DNA of 64,000 nucleotides, taken from the NCBI RefSeq assembly GCF_022539315.1, contig NC_066315.1, positions 91,242,990 to 91,306,989 of the forward strand, written 5' to 3'. Each line of letters starts with the position of its first letter. Positions within the stretch are counted from its first letter, which is position 1. Below are positions 1 to 11,878 of this stretch, in pieces. The translations under genes were made by a program, and so were the position numbers. A model generated the notes under the pieces. It worked only from the letters and a program-made list of their open reading frames with translations. It had not been told where the DNA came from and ran no database searches. This DNA is from Serinus canaria. Lineage: Eukaryota; Chordata; Aves; Passeriformes; Fringillidae.

Positions 1-126
1 TCTCTCCGTCCGGCTCCGCAGCAGCTGCAACCTGAGGTTTCACTTCAACTTTTGTCCCCTCGTTTGCTTTGCCACAGTGGAAATGGACACAGCTTGACTT
101 GCTTTTGATGTGTTTCCTCAGTGAAT
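1..126 (-). CDS. INVS: Inversin exon W11, partial (C-terminal disordered region; runs off the window)
   Basis: The first 126 bases of the window are the beginning of another INVS exon, cut by the window edge. The acceptor is a pyrimidine-rich tract ending TCTGTCTAAAG before ATTCACTG. The two bases AT join the G left by W10 to make aspartate, and the frame then stays open for 41 codons to base 1. The peptide begins SLRKHIKSKSSCVHFHCGKA, aligning with human REHSKGQSACVHF and its neighbourhood (about residues 696-738), and ends with an alanine-rich patch (VAAAAEPDGE). The island SSCVHF is the diagnostic part. The bases near position 1 are GC-richer than the intron. The stop codon, second D-box and second IQ motif lie outside the window. 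Confidence 0.88.
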
Positions 127-1406
127 CTTTAGACAGAGAAATTGAAAACAAATTCAGTCTCTGACCCAGCAAAACGTAATTTATGTCTCTGATTTTTTTT
201 GCTCAGTTACCTTTGGGGCAGACTAGGATTCACTCAAATGAAGAAAAAAATACAAACAGAAAGAATCAGAAGAGGACATGATTGCCTGTCACAGTAGAGT
301 CTCAAACGCCTTCATTTGCTTAATGTTGTACAAATGGTTTTCTCTCTAACATTACATTTGAGTTAGATGCCTGAAAAACTCCTGCTCTATCCACGATGTA
401 TCCTGGCACAGGATAGCCCACTGACCCAGGAAACCCAAAGCACTTGACTTCTCAGTACTTCCCTTGACATCCTCAATGAAATTATGAAGTCCTATTTCTG
501 CCTTGCTGCTATGTGATCACTGCTTCTAAACACTGTGGTGAGGGTGACTTGGAAGTCAGACTGGAATGCAAAACTGAAAATTCTCCATTTTCCATCCACC
601 TTTCATTCTTTGAAATTAACAGAAGAATGAAGAAATAGACCAGAGAGGATGAAACATAACAGACAGGATGTTACAGGGTAGGTAGGAGGGAAAAAAAGAA
701 AAGTAAGAGATCTTTGATATACTGTCACTCCAGAAGATCATCTGGATAATCCAAAACCTGATTAAATTATGCTATATTTGTAATGCATTTGATAACCAGA
801 TCAGAAAACACTCAGCAACTGAATCACAGTTTTCACAGCCCAAAGGGTCTAAATTTATATGTAATTCCAATAAAATTGGACCAGGGAAGTCCATTAAGGT
901 TTTGGTCACAAGAGGATTGATTAAAACACCTAACGAGAACTGACTGTACAACTTCATTATTTGATCCTTGTATCAACTTTCCTGGCATCACTTCAGTAAC
1001 AAAGGCATAGCATTCTTTCAAACACCAGTTGGATTGAGTGAGAGGATAAATCCAGCTTAAAAACCAGAGTTACCATTTCTCCATTTACATTCTTCATGTG
1101 CACCACAGATATGTCAAATATCTTTAATCTTTTTTTCTCTGAATGGTGCAGCTAATAGAACAGTTGCCCACAGCCTATTTTCCCATATTCCAGGTATTTT
1201 TATAGACACCGTAAGACACTGTACTGGTGTTTTTCACTACTTCAGCCAGAGTAAAAGAATCTGTATTAAACTCTACCCTGCTGCACAAATTGCTCAAGTG
1301 ATGAAAGAATATCAAATCACAGAAGGACAAAATGGGTGCTATATATAAAATACTCCCAAGAAGTGGACAAAGCAGATAAACAGAACAATTTAAAAAGATC
1401 ACAAAC
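127..1406 (-). other. INVS intron between W10 and W11
   Basis: A 1,280-nt GT-AG intron, phase 1. Open stretches of about 60-75 codons occur (for example 833-1021 and 1175-1402, both minus), but they lack similarity to inversin and overlap one another. I see no repeat or RNA gene in it. Confidence 0.85.
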
Positions 1407-1708
1407 CTTGCCTGATCTTATGACCTTCGCTCTGAGGCTCTGCTGACAGGCAGCTCTCCTTTGGGGTCCCTTTGTCATGACCAGCTTTAGGTGAGCCTCG
1501 GCTGTTTCTCCCTGGCTGGATCTGTGAAGCATTGAGGGACAGAAGCCTCTTGCTCTGTGTGTCAGCTGCTTTGCTGGGTAACCTTGGGACACTGGTGGCC
1601 TTCTCACGATTTGCGGGATTCTCTTGTACCTGAAACTTGTTTTGTTCCACGTTCTGCACCCCTTTCTGCAGCTTGGCTTCTTTCCTCTTACTTTCCTCTT
1701 CACGTTTC
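1407..1708 (-). CDS. INVS: Inversin exon W10 (basic stretch and start of the disordered C-terminal half)
   Basis: 302 nt: one base finishing lysine, 100 codons, and one base of the next aspartate codon. The acceptor is TGTAATTGCAG before GAAACGTG. The donor is GGCAAG followed by GTTTGT, a weak +3 to +6. The peptide starts KREEESKRKEAKLQKG, which aligns with human KREEENKRKEAEQQKG just after the first IQ motif. It is then polar and repeat-free, rich in S, K, Q and P, with short conserved islands such as NSRGSPKAG (human DSRGSPGGS). The remainder is poorly conserved, as expected for a disordered linker. Phase and order fit W9 and W11 exactly. The antisense strand also has an open stretch (1624-1863) that I regard as a shadow. 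Confidence 0.92.
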
Positions 1709-2038
1709 CTGCAATTACAGCCCATAACATTAGAATTTTGAAGATTAAATCTTGGGAGCACGTATCTAACTTGAACACACTCCTCTCTAAAAATCTGACA
1801 CTGCCACAACAAATCCTTGATTTGACATTTTTTTTGGTGAGAAAAGGACACATATTGCACTGAAATGTCTTAACTTGATCCAAAACAACAACTGACTTGC
1901 AGCTACAGCCTGATGAAGGTTAAGTCCCTGTCAGCCAGCTGCCCATTCAGTTTGCAGTTGTTTTGACTGATCTTAAAACACTCACTTACTGAAAACAACT
2001 AAGTTTAGGGGGTTTATAAATACACAAAAATTAAAAGC

Positions 2039-2099
2039 AGGATTTTAAAAAATCCTTTAAAAAAAGGGGTTTTTTTAGTGTGTTTTTAAAACACACTAA
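2039..2099. repeat. Two adjacent short palindromes
   Basis: Bases 2039-2056 are an inverted repeat with arms AGGATTTT and AAAATCCT around AA. Bases 2075-2099 are a perfect 25-base dyad with 12-base arms TTAGTGTGTTTT and AAAACACACTAA around one T. Between them runs an A/G/T-rich spacer. They could extrude as hairpins. There is no sign of a flanking target-site duplication. Confidence 0.7.
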
Positions 2100-5000
2100 T
2101 AACTGTGTTTGTAATTACTAATGGGCAATGTTTTCATATGAGTAGTAGTGCAATGCACTGTATTTGAAAAGCAAAACAATTTAACAAAAGACACAATATC
2201 TTTGAAAATTATTTTTTCGTACTTAAATGTTTTAGTACAGACAATTACAAACCAGCATTGAACTAGCTACTGGTACCAACTTGCTGCTATGTATTTGTCA
2301 TTGGGGGATAATTAATTTAACAGAAGCATTGTATGTCATTTAAATTACAAATACTGATAATATGAGATGTGAATTAAAAACTCATGTGCACATAGTATGC
2401 CAATTACAATGGCAACATTTGGATTTCCAAAATTAAATAAGTCACACATCTCTTAATGGAGTAGCCATAAAAGAGAAATTTTGGACAAACTTAGGAAAGG
2501 TGCATCCATTGAAGAAAATTTTGCAGCCCATTTTGAAATATAGTGGGCTGTCACTGCACTTCATCTTTTAAATTCTTGTTCCTACCGTGCAGAATAAACC
2601 CAATAGCACACGGCAAATGTTACGTACCTACTCCCACTGAATTCGTTTGTATAAATGAAGCCCTGGCTGCTGGATGAAGTGACACTTTTCCTGTTGGAAC
2701 GGACAGGCGGTAAATGCCGTATCATGTAGCTGCCTGGTATTTTAACTTGCTTCCAGTGCTCCAACACAGTGTGCAGACTGTTGCCACATCACCTCCCAGC
2801 ACGGCGTGTGACAGGTGAGTTATGCAGCACGCCAGCCCCGGTTCCTGTGAGCGGTGTCACTGCCAGCGCGTGTCACTGCAGCGCGAGCTGCCAGCCAGAA
2901 GCCCTAACTTTATCTGTCAGTGCTATCTTATCAGCTCTGCTCTGCAGAAGAAGCTGATTGAACTTTGCACCTGAAAAAGCTGCTAATTGATCTAAAAAAA
3001 TACACTCCTAGCAGCCTGGGATTCAGTATTCCCTCTGGCATGAAAAAAAAGTGGCTGCTTTCCATTAATATTGGCATTCCACAACCGGACTGTGGGGGGA
3101 TGTTGGGACTGTGTACAGTATGGATCTCACTGCCATTACTGGGCCATTTGAGCTGATAAATCAGATCTTGCTATTCACAGAATAGTAATTTTCTATGCTT
3201 CACAAGAATAGGCAGCCTGTTACCAATGTCCTCCATTCAGGTATTAGAAAAGGAAGTGTGAGATGGACTGTGTGATACACAATCAAGCTGGAGTGACCTG
3301 CACTCCTCTGATGAGCAGATCGACTCAAAACAATAACTTCAGCAACATACCAGTTGTAAAGTTATTGAAATGACACAAGACCAGAAAACAAAAAGTAAAA
3401 AGGGTTGATTTTTCCTTTAAAGGTTTTATCTGTGTGCTAATTTTTCAGATTAAACTGAAGAAAGAATAAAGGGAAGGGATTTCAAAGCTCCCTATTCATA
3501 AAGCATCATCACAATTGTCACGGTACAGCTTCGTTGAATAGGGTCCTGAATATATGAGACCCTCCCCTTGTGTTTTGCTTTATTTAATCAGAAATTCAGT
3601 TTGTATTACAGTGAAGGATCTCTTTGAAATTAAAATTTCCAAGTTTTACTGCTGTCCAATTTGAGAGGCTAGGTTTCATGAATAAGTGAAGGAAGTAGAG
3701 AGGATTCTAACTTCAGGGCTCCCAGTCATTCTCAAGGTTCTGGCAAACCTAACAGGATCCAAATCTGAGCTCACAAGTTAGACAGCTACAACTCAACCGT
3801 GGAACAGAGCTGTCAGGCCAACATTTTCCATTGTAAATGCAACACAATTTTGCCATGAATGGTCATAAGCTTGTATTTGGTTGCAAAAGTGAAAGAATGA
3901 AAACTGAGCCTTTAGCATATGGAAAGGAACAGTTTCAGCCTTACACGTACATTTGTCAAGACACGGAGATGTTTTGAATTTTTGATTCTGCTAAAATGAA
4001 TTCAACCTTTTCTATTCTGTTAAGAATAGAAACTTAACTTTTTTATCTACATGCTGAAGGATATTTTAAAGGAGAGTGCTTTTAAAGTTATCCTTGCAAA
4101 AAAACCCCAAAAACTTACTTAAAAAATCTCAACTGAAAATAGATCTCCAGGTATGATCCTATTACTAGTAGAGCTTTCTCTGGACTGTGAGCAGTTATAT
4201 TTCCTGTTGTATAAACAGCATCTCCTGCTACACAATCTAGCATGAGGTTTAGTTTCAAAAGAATGATACCACTGACTCATGATGTGTTCAGATTCTGATC
4301 TATAACTATCTTTTAAACTGATAGTCCTTAATAAAAATGTTAAGACAACAGTTATTTTCTGTCCAGTATTCCTATGTTTGGGTCTTCCTAAACGTGTAAA
4401 GCAGTCTGATAGTTCTTACTTAGGTACTTATTTTTCCCTCAGTCGTTTCTTGTATGTATTTTACCACCATTCTGATTTCTAATTTAGTCTTCAGTGTGTT
4501 TACAATCTTCTGTATCTTGGTGCTATTTTCAAATTCAAATTTATTTCTTAAATGAAAACACAAATTCATGGTGGATTTATAGGAAATTCTCATCAATACA
4601 CACTTCCAGGTGGCAAATGAGAAATTTTGCATGAGGAAGTATGAAGGATTCAGGCAGGTCTGAATGACAGCTACTGTTTCTCCATGGCCACAATACTTGT
4701 TATTCAGACACAAAAGAAAATTGAGTTGGTTTGATGTAATTTCTTCTGAAGTGTAAAAAAAATCCCACAGAACAGTTCAGTCTACTTAGCATCTCTCATG
4801 GACCAACTGTTTCTTTACTCTTTCTTTTCCAATGAGTATGTTTACAATGATTTTTTGTGATACCTACCTCACATCCTTTGTCAGTTCTTATTTAGGACCT
4901 CAGCTTGTTTAGCTTTATCATTGTATGTTCTTATTACTGCCAATTTTAGTAATTACATCAAATTTCCAATATGTGCTTTCCTTTTTCAGGTTGCTGAAGA

Positions 5001-5464
5001 GCTCATTATTTTCTCTGTTGCCACACTCCCCTATCTTTTCTCAGCATGCAGTGCTAACCACCAGTCTTCCAAAAAACCTCATAATCTACTTGTACTCTCT
5101 TGGCATGAGAACATTTTTAAATGTTCTAAATCTACTGAAGGCTGTTTAATTGAACTGCTTATTTTCTTCCTGTTCTTCTCTTCCTAAATATCATGAGCTA
5201 CTTACTCACTTTCATCCATTTCCCCTTTCACATCCACATTCTCAATCAGTTTCCTTCAACTGGCCAGAATGAAAAACAGAAGAATGGATTCAGGAACTCA
5301 TCCTGAGAAATTGAAAGGGGAGGTGAACAAATGAGGAATGAATTCTGCAGCCCTTTCAAAATTCAATACACTGGAAATCCGTTTTCTCTGAATATGTTTT
5401 AAACATGTAAATATTGTTTTCTTAAATACCTGGTTTTGCAAAAAGGAAACCAAAATCCTCTTTT

Positions 5465-6080
5465 TAAAGTCTGGAAGGGATCTCAGGAAGTCAGCAAGGC
5501 AAACAGGCTGCTCAAAACAGGATCAGATTGGGTGGCTTAGGTTTTTATTCAATTATGTCTTGAAAACCTTTATGGACAGAGACCATACAACCTCTTTGGG
5601 TTGTTCTATTGGTTGATTGTCCCAAGGGTGAAAGAATTTCCTTTTATTTCCAGACAAAATCTCTTGTCCCAATTTTTGCCTGTTAAAAGTTTCCCAGAGA
5701 CCAGAAACACCAACCAGACCATAGTTCCCCAGATTTTTTTTTGGCCCTTTTTGAAGCTGGGTGCACCATTTTCTTTCCTCCCATCACAGAGGACTCTCCC
5801 TGGTCTCTGTGATCTTTCAAGGACATTGGAAAGTGACCTTTTAAAGGCATCAGTTAATTCCTTCTGTACCCTTGGATGCAGCCAACCTGGTCCCATGGAC
5901 TTGTCTGGGCTGAATTCTCTCAAGCCTGACTTAATATTTATTCACAGCTGCCAGTTCTGCTTCTCCTTGAACCAATTCTCTTAGCAAAGAGGCCTGGGAG
6001 ACCTTCTTCTGGCAGGCTGAGGAACAGAAGGCACTGAGTCCCTCTGCCACACCTGTGTCTGTTGTCACTAAGTGCATCAT
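5465..6080 (-). mobile_element. Old CR1 LINE fragment, antisense to the plus strand
   Basis: Read on the plus strand this region has phrases typical of the antisense of avian CR1 elements: a 5' GGAAGGGATCTCAGGA-type start, the segment around 5800-5910 (rapidly reading to CCCATGGACTTGTCTGG) and tracts matching the CR1 3' region. It is diverged, so the boundaries are approximate and no intact ORF is present. It lies inside the W9-W10 intron, in the same orientation as INVS. A different old LINE family is possible. Confidence 0.6.
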
Positions 6081-8443
6081 TCATTGCTCAGCCTTTTACT
6101 AAAGTATTACTACTTTTATTAATGTAGATGCACAAACTCACTTTGTAACCTGAACATTTCTTTAAAGATTCAACTCCATTTAAGTTTTGGTGTTTCTTGC
6201 ACCATCTACATGCCCAAGCAATGCATTTACACTCTGCTTTTGCAGGCTGTCCCAGCTTCTGCCTTCTGTGAACTGCATTTTTACATTTGAGCTCTGTCAA
6301 GGATTCCCAGCTTACCCACACAGGTCCCCTGGTGTGTCTCTTTGCTCAGTGACATAATAGTGTGCATGTTGTTTTGGCCTTCATCAAACTTCATTTTATA
6401 AAAAACAATTTCTTTGATATAGGAGAAAGCATGGGAGATTATGTTTGTATAGAAATATTTCACAGGCTTTAAATACAGTGAATTTAATTTTACCAGAAAA
6501 TAATACAGGTATGAGATGCTGGGTGACTTTTTGTACTGTAAAAAGGCAAAAAAACCCAAAAAAAGCCCACCAAAAATAACCACCAGAAAAAGAACAGACT
6601 ATCTAAACCCAAGTAGATTTAGGAGTGATTTATCTTAGAGAGACTCTCTAAAGAAACACATTACAAAGCAAATTTAAATATCTACACTGACATAGTTGGG
6701 GAGAGGGTGTGTGTCTTCAGTCTAGGAGTTGACCATCATTCTGGATCCACACATAATGCCTCCTTTTATCTGGAGACCAGATTTTTAAACACCAGTAGGG
6801 ATAATAGTTTTCTGTATGCAGGAGCACCCTGGCCAATTTCAGCTGTGGAATGCACAGATGGGTACGCAGAATGATGACAACATAATGTCCCCTTCAGTTT
6901 ATTACAGACCATAAAATTGCAATTAAATAAAATTTGTTATGTGACAACCTGATTTGCTTGTACACTCCAATTGTACTGTAATTCTCTTTTTATGGTATTT
7001 GGTACACAGACTTTGTTTCTATTGTTTTCAAACAAATCAACAACAGCTAAGTAAGTTTCAGAAACTACATCAAAAACTCACAAAGGAAAACTATCTTAAA
7101 AATACCCCCAAATTTCCATGAGGCAATTCTTTTCCATTTAATCTTCTACATGGTGGATCAGAGATTCTTGTAAAAATGACTGTCATCACAAAGGATAAAA
7201 CTACCTCATTTGGTAAAGCCAGTTGTGACTACACAGCAATAAGCAGAGCTCTCCACATTAAAAAGAAATATTTTCCAGGGCAGCTGCTCCATGCATAGAT
7301 TTGACTTGCACTGATTCCAGCAGAAAAGGCAATCAGTAAGAGAGCTACAGGTTACAACTGCAGGATGTAGAGATGTGAGTAAGAGATGAGTTATCTGGTA
7401 TTTCTTTAGCTATGGTTCTTCCTGGGGAATAATAATTGTTTTATAGTAGCAGCAATCAAACCCAATGAAGGTCTGACTGGCCAATTGTGCAGAACATCTA
7501 ACTACCAAATTTGATACAGAGTGGAGTGCAGCTATATTTGTCTGTGATACACAGATGCAGCAAAAATACCTCTAGGTGCAATAATTATGTTGTGGGTATT
7601 TCTCTTTATCGAAATAATGCTCCCAAATCATGCAGAAATCTTTTCAGACTGTTATGTTTTTTCATTTCAGAATCAGATTTCTTCAAGAGAAACCAGGTGC
7701 TAATTTCATACTAAGAATCTTAAGGATAAACTCCAAGGAAGCAAAGTATTGTGATAACCATTTATGTACCTTCTGATTTTAGAATTTCACCACATTTAAA
7801 TTGGGCTGAAACTCAGCCAGAACCTACACATCTTGTTGATAACAATCTGAATTCATATGTTGGTTAGCTGCAATCCAATATAACCAATTCCTAGGAACTC
7901 TCTAATTCAAGACCAGAAAATGTAAGTGCAGAGAATAATAAGGCCCAAAATGAAGTTGCAAATAGAAACCAGGAGTCCAGGTTGCTAGAGAAACATTTAG
8001 TTAAGCCTTACTAAACCAGGCTTTCCCTGGTTTGCTTTTGTTTTTTTTCTCAACTACTAATTAATTTCTGTTCAAAACTGATATCAAGACTTGATAGGCA
8101 AATAATGACTTTCACTACCTTAAAGTGAGAGATGTTTTCCAAGCCCTTTTATCATACAGAATATCAGGCAAAGATTCATGGACACTAACATGCTATTTCC
8201 TCAGCTTTTGGTATTGTCCCTTGCTATGGTATACTATACAAAGTTTGTTATTTAAAATGGGATTATATGGAAAATAACTTCCATCTGTCTGTGGTTATAT
8301 GGCAGTTATATGCTTCTTTTAGTTTCATTAATTTTACCAAGAGGAACAAAAACTGATGAGCAACAGATAAAATCATGCACAGATAAATACAAACTTACAA
8401 CAAATGTCTATGTGCTGTAGTAGGTTTCAAGCCTCAGACTTAC

Positions 8444-8656
8444 TTGGCAGCAGCATCTTTTCTCAGCTGTTCATGTTTCATTAAAAGATTCTTCCTCTCT
8501 TGAAAAGCCTTCCTAACTTTGTATCCTTTGTAGACAGCCTGAATTTTGAAAGCAGCAATATCCTGAATGGCAGCTATAGACAGAGCCCCGTGTTCTAACA
8601 TGAACTGAATCACTTCGTGGTGTTCACCAAGCAGGGCATAATCAAGTGGAGTATAT
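8444..8656 (-). CDS. INVS: Inversin exon W9 (ankyrin repeat 16 and first IQ motif)
   Basis: 213 nt: one base finishing arginine, 70 codons, and two bases (AA) of a lysine codon. The acceptor is TTTTTTTAG before ATATACTC, and the donor is GCCAA followed by the consensus GTAAGT. The peptide starts YTPLDYALLGEHHEVIQF and continues to an IQ motif, FKIQAVYKGYKVRKAF, followed by ERKNLLMKHEQLRKDAAAK. The IQ core keeps I-Q, the central K-G and a basic residue after it, fitting calmodulin binding (known for inversin as a family). The lysine- and glutamate-rich helix that follows continues into W10. It corresponds to about residues 524-595. No open frame longer than 60 codons starting with Met reveals it. 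Confidence 0.96.
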
Positions 8657-11600
8657 CTAAAAAAACAAAAACCACAACAATTACTATCAATCTAGAATTC
8701 TAGCTATAATGTTTCTTCACCCTCAGTTCATAATTAAGCAACTTCTAGCATGAAGACAGATGAAGCACTGTTTCAGTAGGCTGGTTTTGTCATCATTTTA
8801 GGCATTATTTTGCTACCTTATTAATTCTACCCACTGTGGTTATGTTTAAAGCTTATTTTGGCCTCCTAATATAGAAGGGGGAAGAGGGGAAGATGAAGTG
8901 TTTGGACTAGATCTCCCAAAGTCCCATCCACAGCATTAACTGCTTTAGGAAAGCAGTCTTTAAAATGTGTTACTGAAGTTTCATATAGAAATATATAACA
9001 AAAATAAAAGTAAGTTAAAATATTTTAGTGTTATTTCCATATGCATTTAAGTTCTAGAAAGCTACTATCAAATCTGGCTCAGCTTCTATAACATTGACTG
9101 AAGACACTATGACTGAGAGAGAAGCAGGATTAGATCCATCTAGAAGGATAATATCTTTTTTAAGGTACTAGGAAAACTTAAGAGTGTTTTCAAATGGACA
9201 CAGGTGCTCAAAATATTACATTGCTTCGTGGTTTTATTGGTAGCAAAGACACCTAGGCCTTTTTCAAAATAATTCCCAAATTTCCCACTGTCTGCATGGG
9301 AGCAAAATCTATCTCCCTCACCAGCACTGAAACTTCAGGGAAAGACATTTAGTGACTGAAAATTATCAGTCACAAACCACAATCAAGACCATGTAACATA
9401 AGACTAGCCAATAGCAGGTGTCAGTGCATGTGATTGTGAAATTTAGGGCTCTTGCTGATGGTAACTTGCTGGGACACAGTGCTGGTAAGCAAAGAAAAAC
9501 AGACAGAAAGCACAATTGGACCTGCCACACAGCAATGGGTTGATGGAAGGATAAACAGCATCTGAACTGAAGTGTCTGCAGGAATAAAGACAGGGACATA
9601 ACATGAAAATCTGGATGTCAAGGTGTGCTGCTGATAGCATTTAAAGAGATACAGATTTTTGATAACCCAGAAATGGGAACTTCAGAAGGAACGTTATTTC
9701 AGAAAAACACATTTTTAAAGAATTCCTAATTTTGAATACTTTAGAGACACAAAAGATACTAAAATAAACTTTATGAAGTTTACTTTAGCAGTCATGAAGA
9801 TCCATATTTTTAAATGCGGATTCTCTAACTCCATCCGAGCTACCTCTGAAAGTAGAAAGATCACTCAAATCAAATCTGAAGAGGGGTTTTTATGACTGGA
9901 CACTTACATACACCCCTCTGTTGTGTCAGTTCAAAGCCTGATGTAAATTTCCTTTTCCCTTGGTTCTCTCTAAAGCAGATAGCTTTTAAATCAAGCTGGC
10001 TTCACAGGGAAACACATGAAGACATCAGCCATCAGCTGCTATAGGCAATTTAACATGAAGGTGGTCAAGCAGCAGCTTGATGCACCCAGGACATTAAGCT
10101 GGATTACTAAATAAATTTGCAAAGAACAACAAACCCAACATCCTCCAGATTAGCACTCGATCACATATCTGGCAAGCAAGCAGAGACTTTAAAATTCTCA
10201 GTGCAATCTCAGCTCTATCTTTTCTATAATCTTTTAGTCATAACCACTTTGTTTGAATTTTAACTGGTATCTCATACTATACTCTAAGAAAGTAAAGAAG
10301 GGAAGCTTTTTTCCTATAGTGAAATTGTTACTGATTAAAAACCAATTTCATCCAATGACAGGTGAACCATATCCATGAGGTTATTTTTCCTCTCTCTTAC
10401 AACACTCAACTTGATTTTCCACTTTCCAAACTTCCAATCTCTTAACAATAACATAAAGTTTGTAGATATTTATTAAGATGCAAGCATGCCATTTTTATAT
10501 GTATTTTGGGGAATTACATTGAAAGATTGATCCATCTAGAAATGTTGGGGATCTCTTTTGTTCGGCACATGCACTAGTGCTTATCAGCAGACATTTGGAA
10601 TACTGCTAAATGTATTTTGAATAATCTAGATTTACACATTAAAGAAATATTAATTCCAGAAGGGAAACAAAAATACATACTATCTGAACAACTGTGATAA
10701 ACCACAGCTAAGGTCTTTTCTTGACATTTGAGCATCATGAATACATTTCTACAAAGTCAGGATAACAGCAGTCTCCAATCTGGCAAAATTGTGGCTTTTA
10801 ATCTTACTTATTAAAAGTAATTCAATTAAAACTGTTTATTCAATTTTCTATCAAAAATTACTAAAGAGAGCCTTGACACTACTTAATTAGAAACTAGTTA
10901 TACTTCCATTTGTGTTTCTCAAGAGGAAATAAGAACAGAAAAGGAAGATAGATCTGAATGCTTTAGAGTGGAAAATGAAAGAAAAAATGATAGGGGAAGA
11001 AAGCAATTAAAACATGGGGTTAAGTACAGAAGTCTCAAACTGAAATATGAGGTTGCAAAAGCCTTAAGTTATTTAAAATGCTGAAATATTCAAATTTATA
11101 TGGCATGCCGTTCATAATCTTATCATTATGAGGAGGTCATCTACTCTAAAAAAAGGCATTAGAAATTTCTGTTAATAGTAATTATCTTCATGGTCAGGTG
11201 ACTAATTCAAACTCCACAACCCAAATCACTTTTAAAAATCTATTATTTATATGTCAATGAAAGACAAAGAAAAGAGATGCAAATGTGCTGTCTCTTTATA
11301 ATAACAGGAGATTTTTTGTTAAAACCAGGCCTTTAGAATACAGGTAACCACCAGGTACTTTGTAATCACCATTTTAAAACATAACATTACATTTCTCCCG
11401 TCTTCTTTCTTCCTCCTGTATTTGTATCAAATATAAAATTCCAGTCTATTCCAACAGCAGCAGAACTGCCTTTTCATCCTTTGGCTGTACATATCTGCCA
11501 TCAACTCCATATAAATGAGAAAGATCTTTTAATATTTCCAACAAGACTAGAGTGAATAAATACTTCCAGAAGATGGTTCAGAAGTATAGAAGTTGCAATG

Positions 11601-11771
11601 TCTTAGTTAAAGAAGGGAACTTTCACATCAGAAAAGCTGCTTACACCAGGGCTGCAGCACTGCTTTGAGATACAAGATGAGGATTCTCTTGCAGCATCTG
11701 AACATTTAACATTTAAAGGGAAGGCAGTGCTTTGGCACAATTACAAAATAACACCTTGAGACAAGCAGTAC
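8657..11771 (-). other. INVS intron between W8 and W9
   Basis: A 3,115-nt GT-AG intron, phase 2, AT-rich. A short stretch at about 8895-8940 resembles a CR1 3' end but is too degraded to call. Three overlapping minus-strand open stretches at 9366-9640 have no recognisable protein similarity. Confidence 0.85.
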
Positions 11772-11878
11772 CTCTCCTCACTGTTCTCCATGTGATTGGG
11801 GAAAGCATCAAAGCCCAGCAGTAACTTTATAGCATCAAGGTAGCCGTTGTTACAGAGCCAGTGCAGGGCAGTTCTGCC
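11772..11878 (-). CDS. INVS: Inversin exon W8 (ankyrin repeat 15 core and first D-box)
   Basis: 107 nt: 35 codons plus two bases (AG) of an arginine codon. The acceptor is TTGTTTTACAG before GGCAGAAC, and the donor is GGAGAG followed by GTACTG. The peptide is GRTALHWLCNNGYLDAIK, then a stretch ending FPNHMENSEE. The nine residues RTALHWLCN correspond to the first destruction box described for inversin (RxxL form; human RTALHWSCN at about 490-498), which has been linked to the anaphase-promoting complex subunit APC2. The essential arginine and leucine are both kept. Serine is replaced by leucine in this bird, outside the RxxL core. The exon is too short to show as a long open frame. Confidence 0.95.

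Larger units (their letters stand above)
1709..8443 (-). other. INVS intron between W9 and W10
   Basis: A 6,735-nt GT-AG intron, phase 2. It holds two adjacent short palindromes (2039-2099), a small CpG-rich patch with GATA-type words (about 2690-2940) and an old CR1 fragment (5465-6080). The rest is AT-rich and featureless to me. Confidence 0.85.

Noticed and set aside
1624..1863. 79-codon plus-strand open frame
   Set aside because: It overlaps INVS exon W10 and its acceptor on the opposite strand; the W10 frame is supported by phase and homology, so this is an antisense shadow.
8895..8940. Possible CR1 3' end (TTGGACTAGATCTCCCAAAG)
   Set aside because: Too short and diverged to distinguish from chance.
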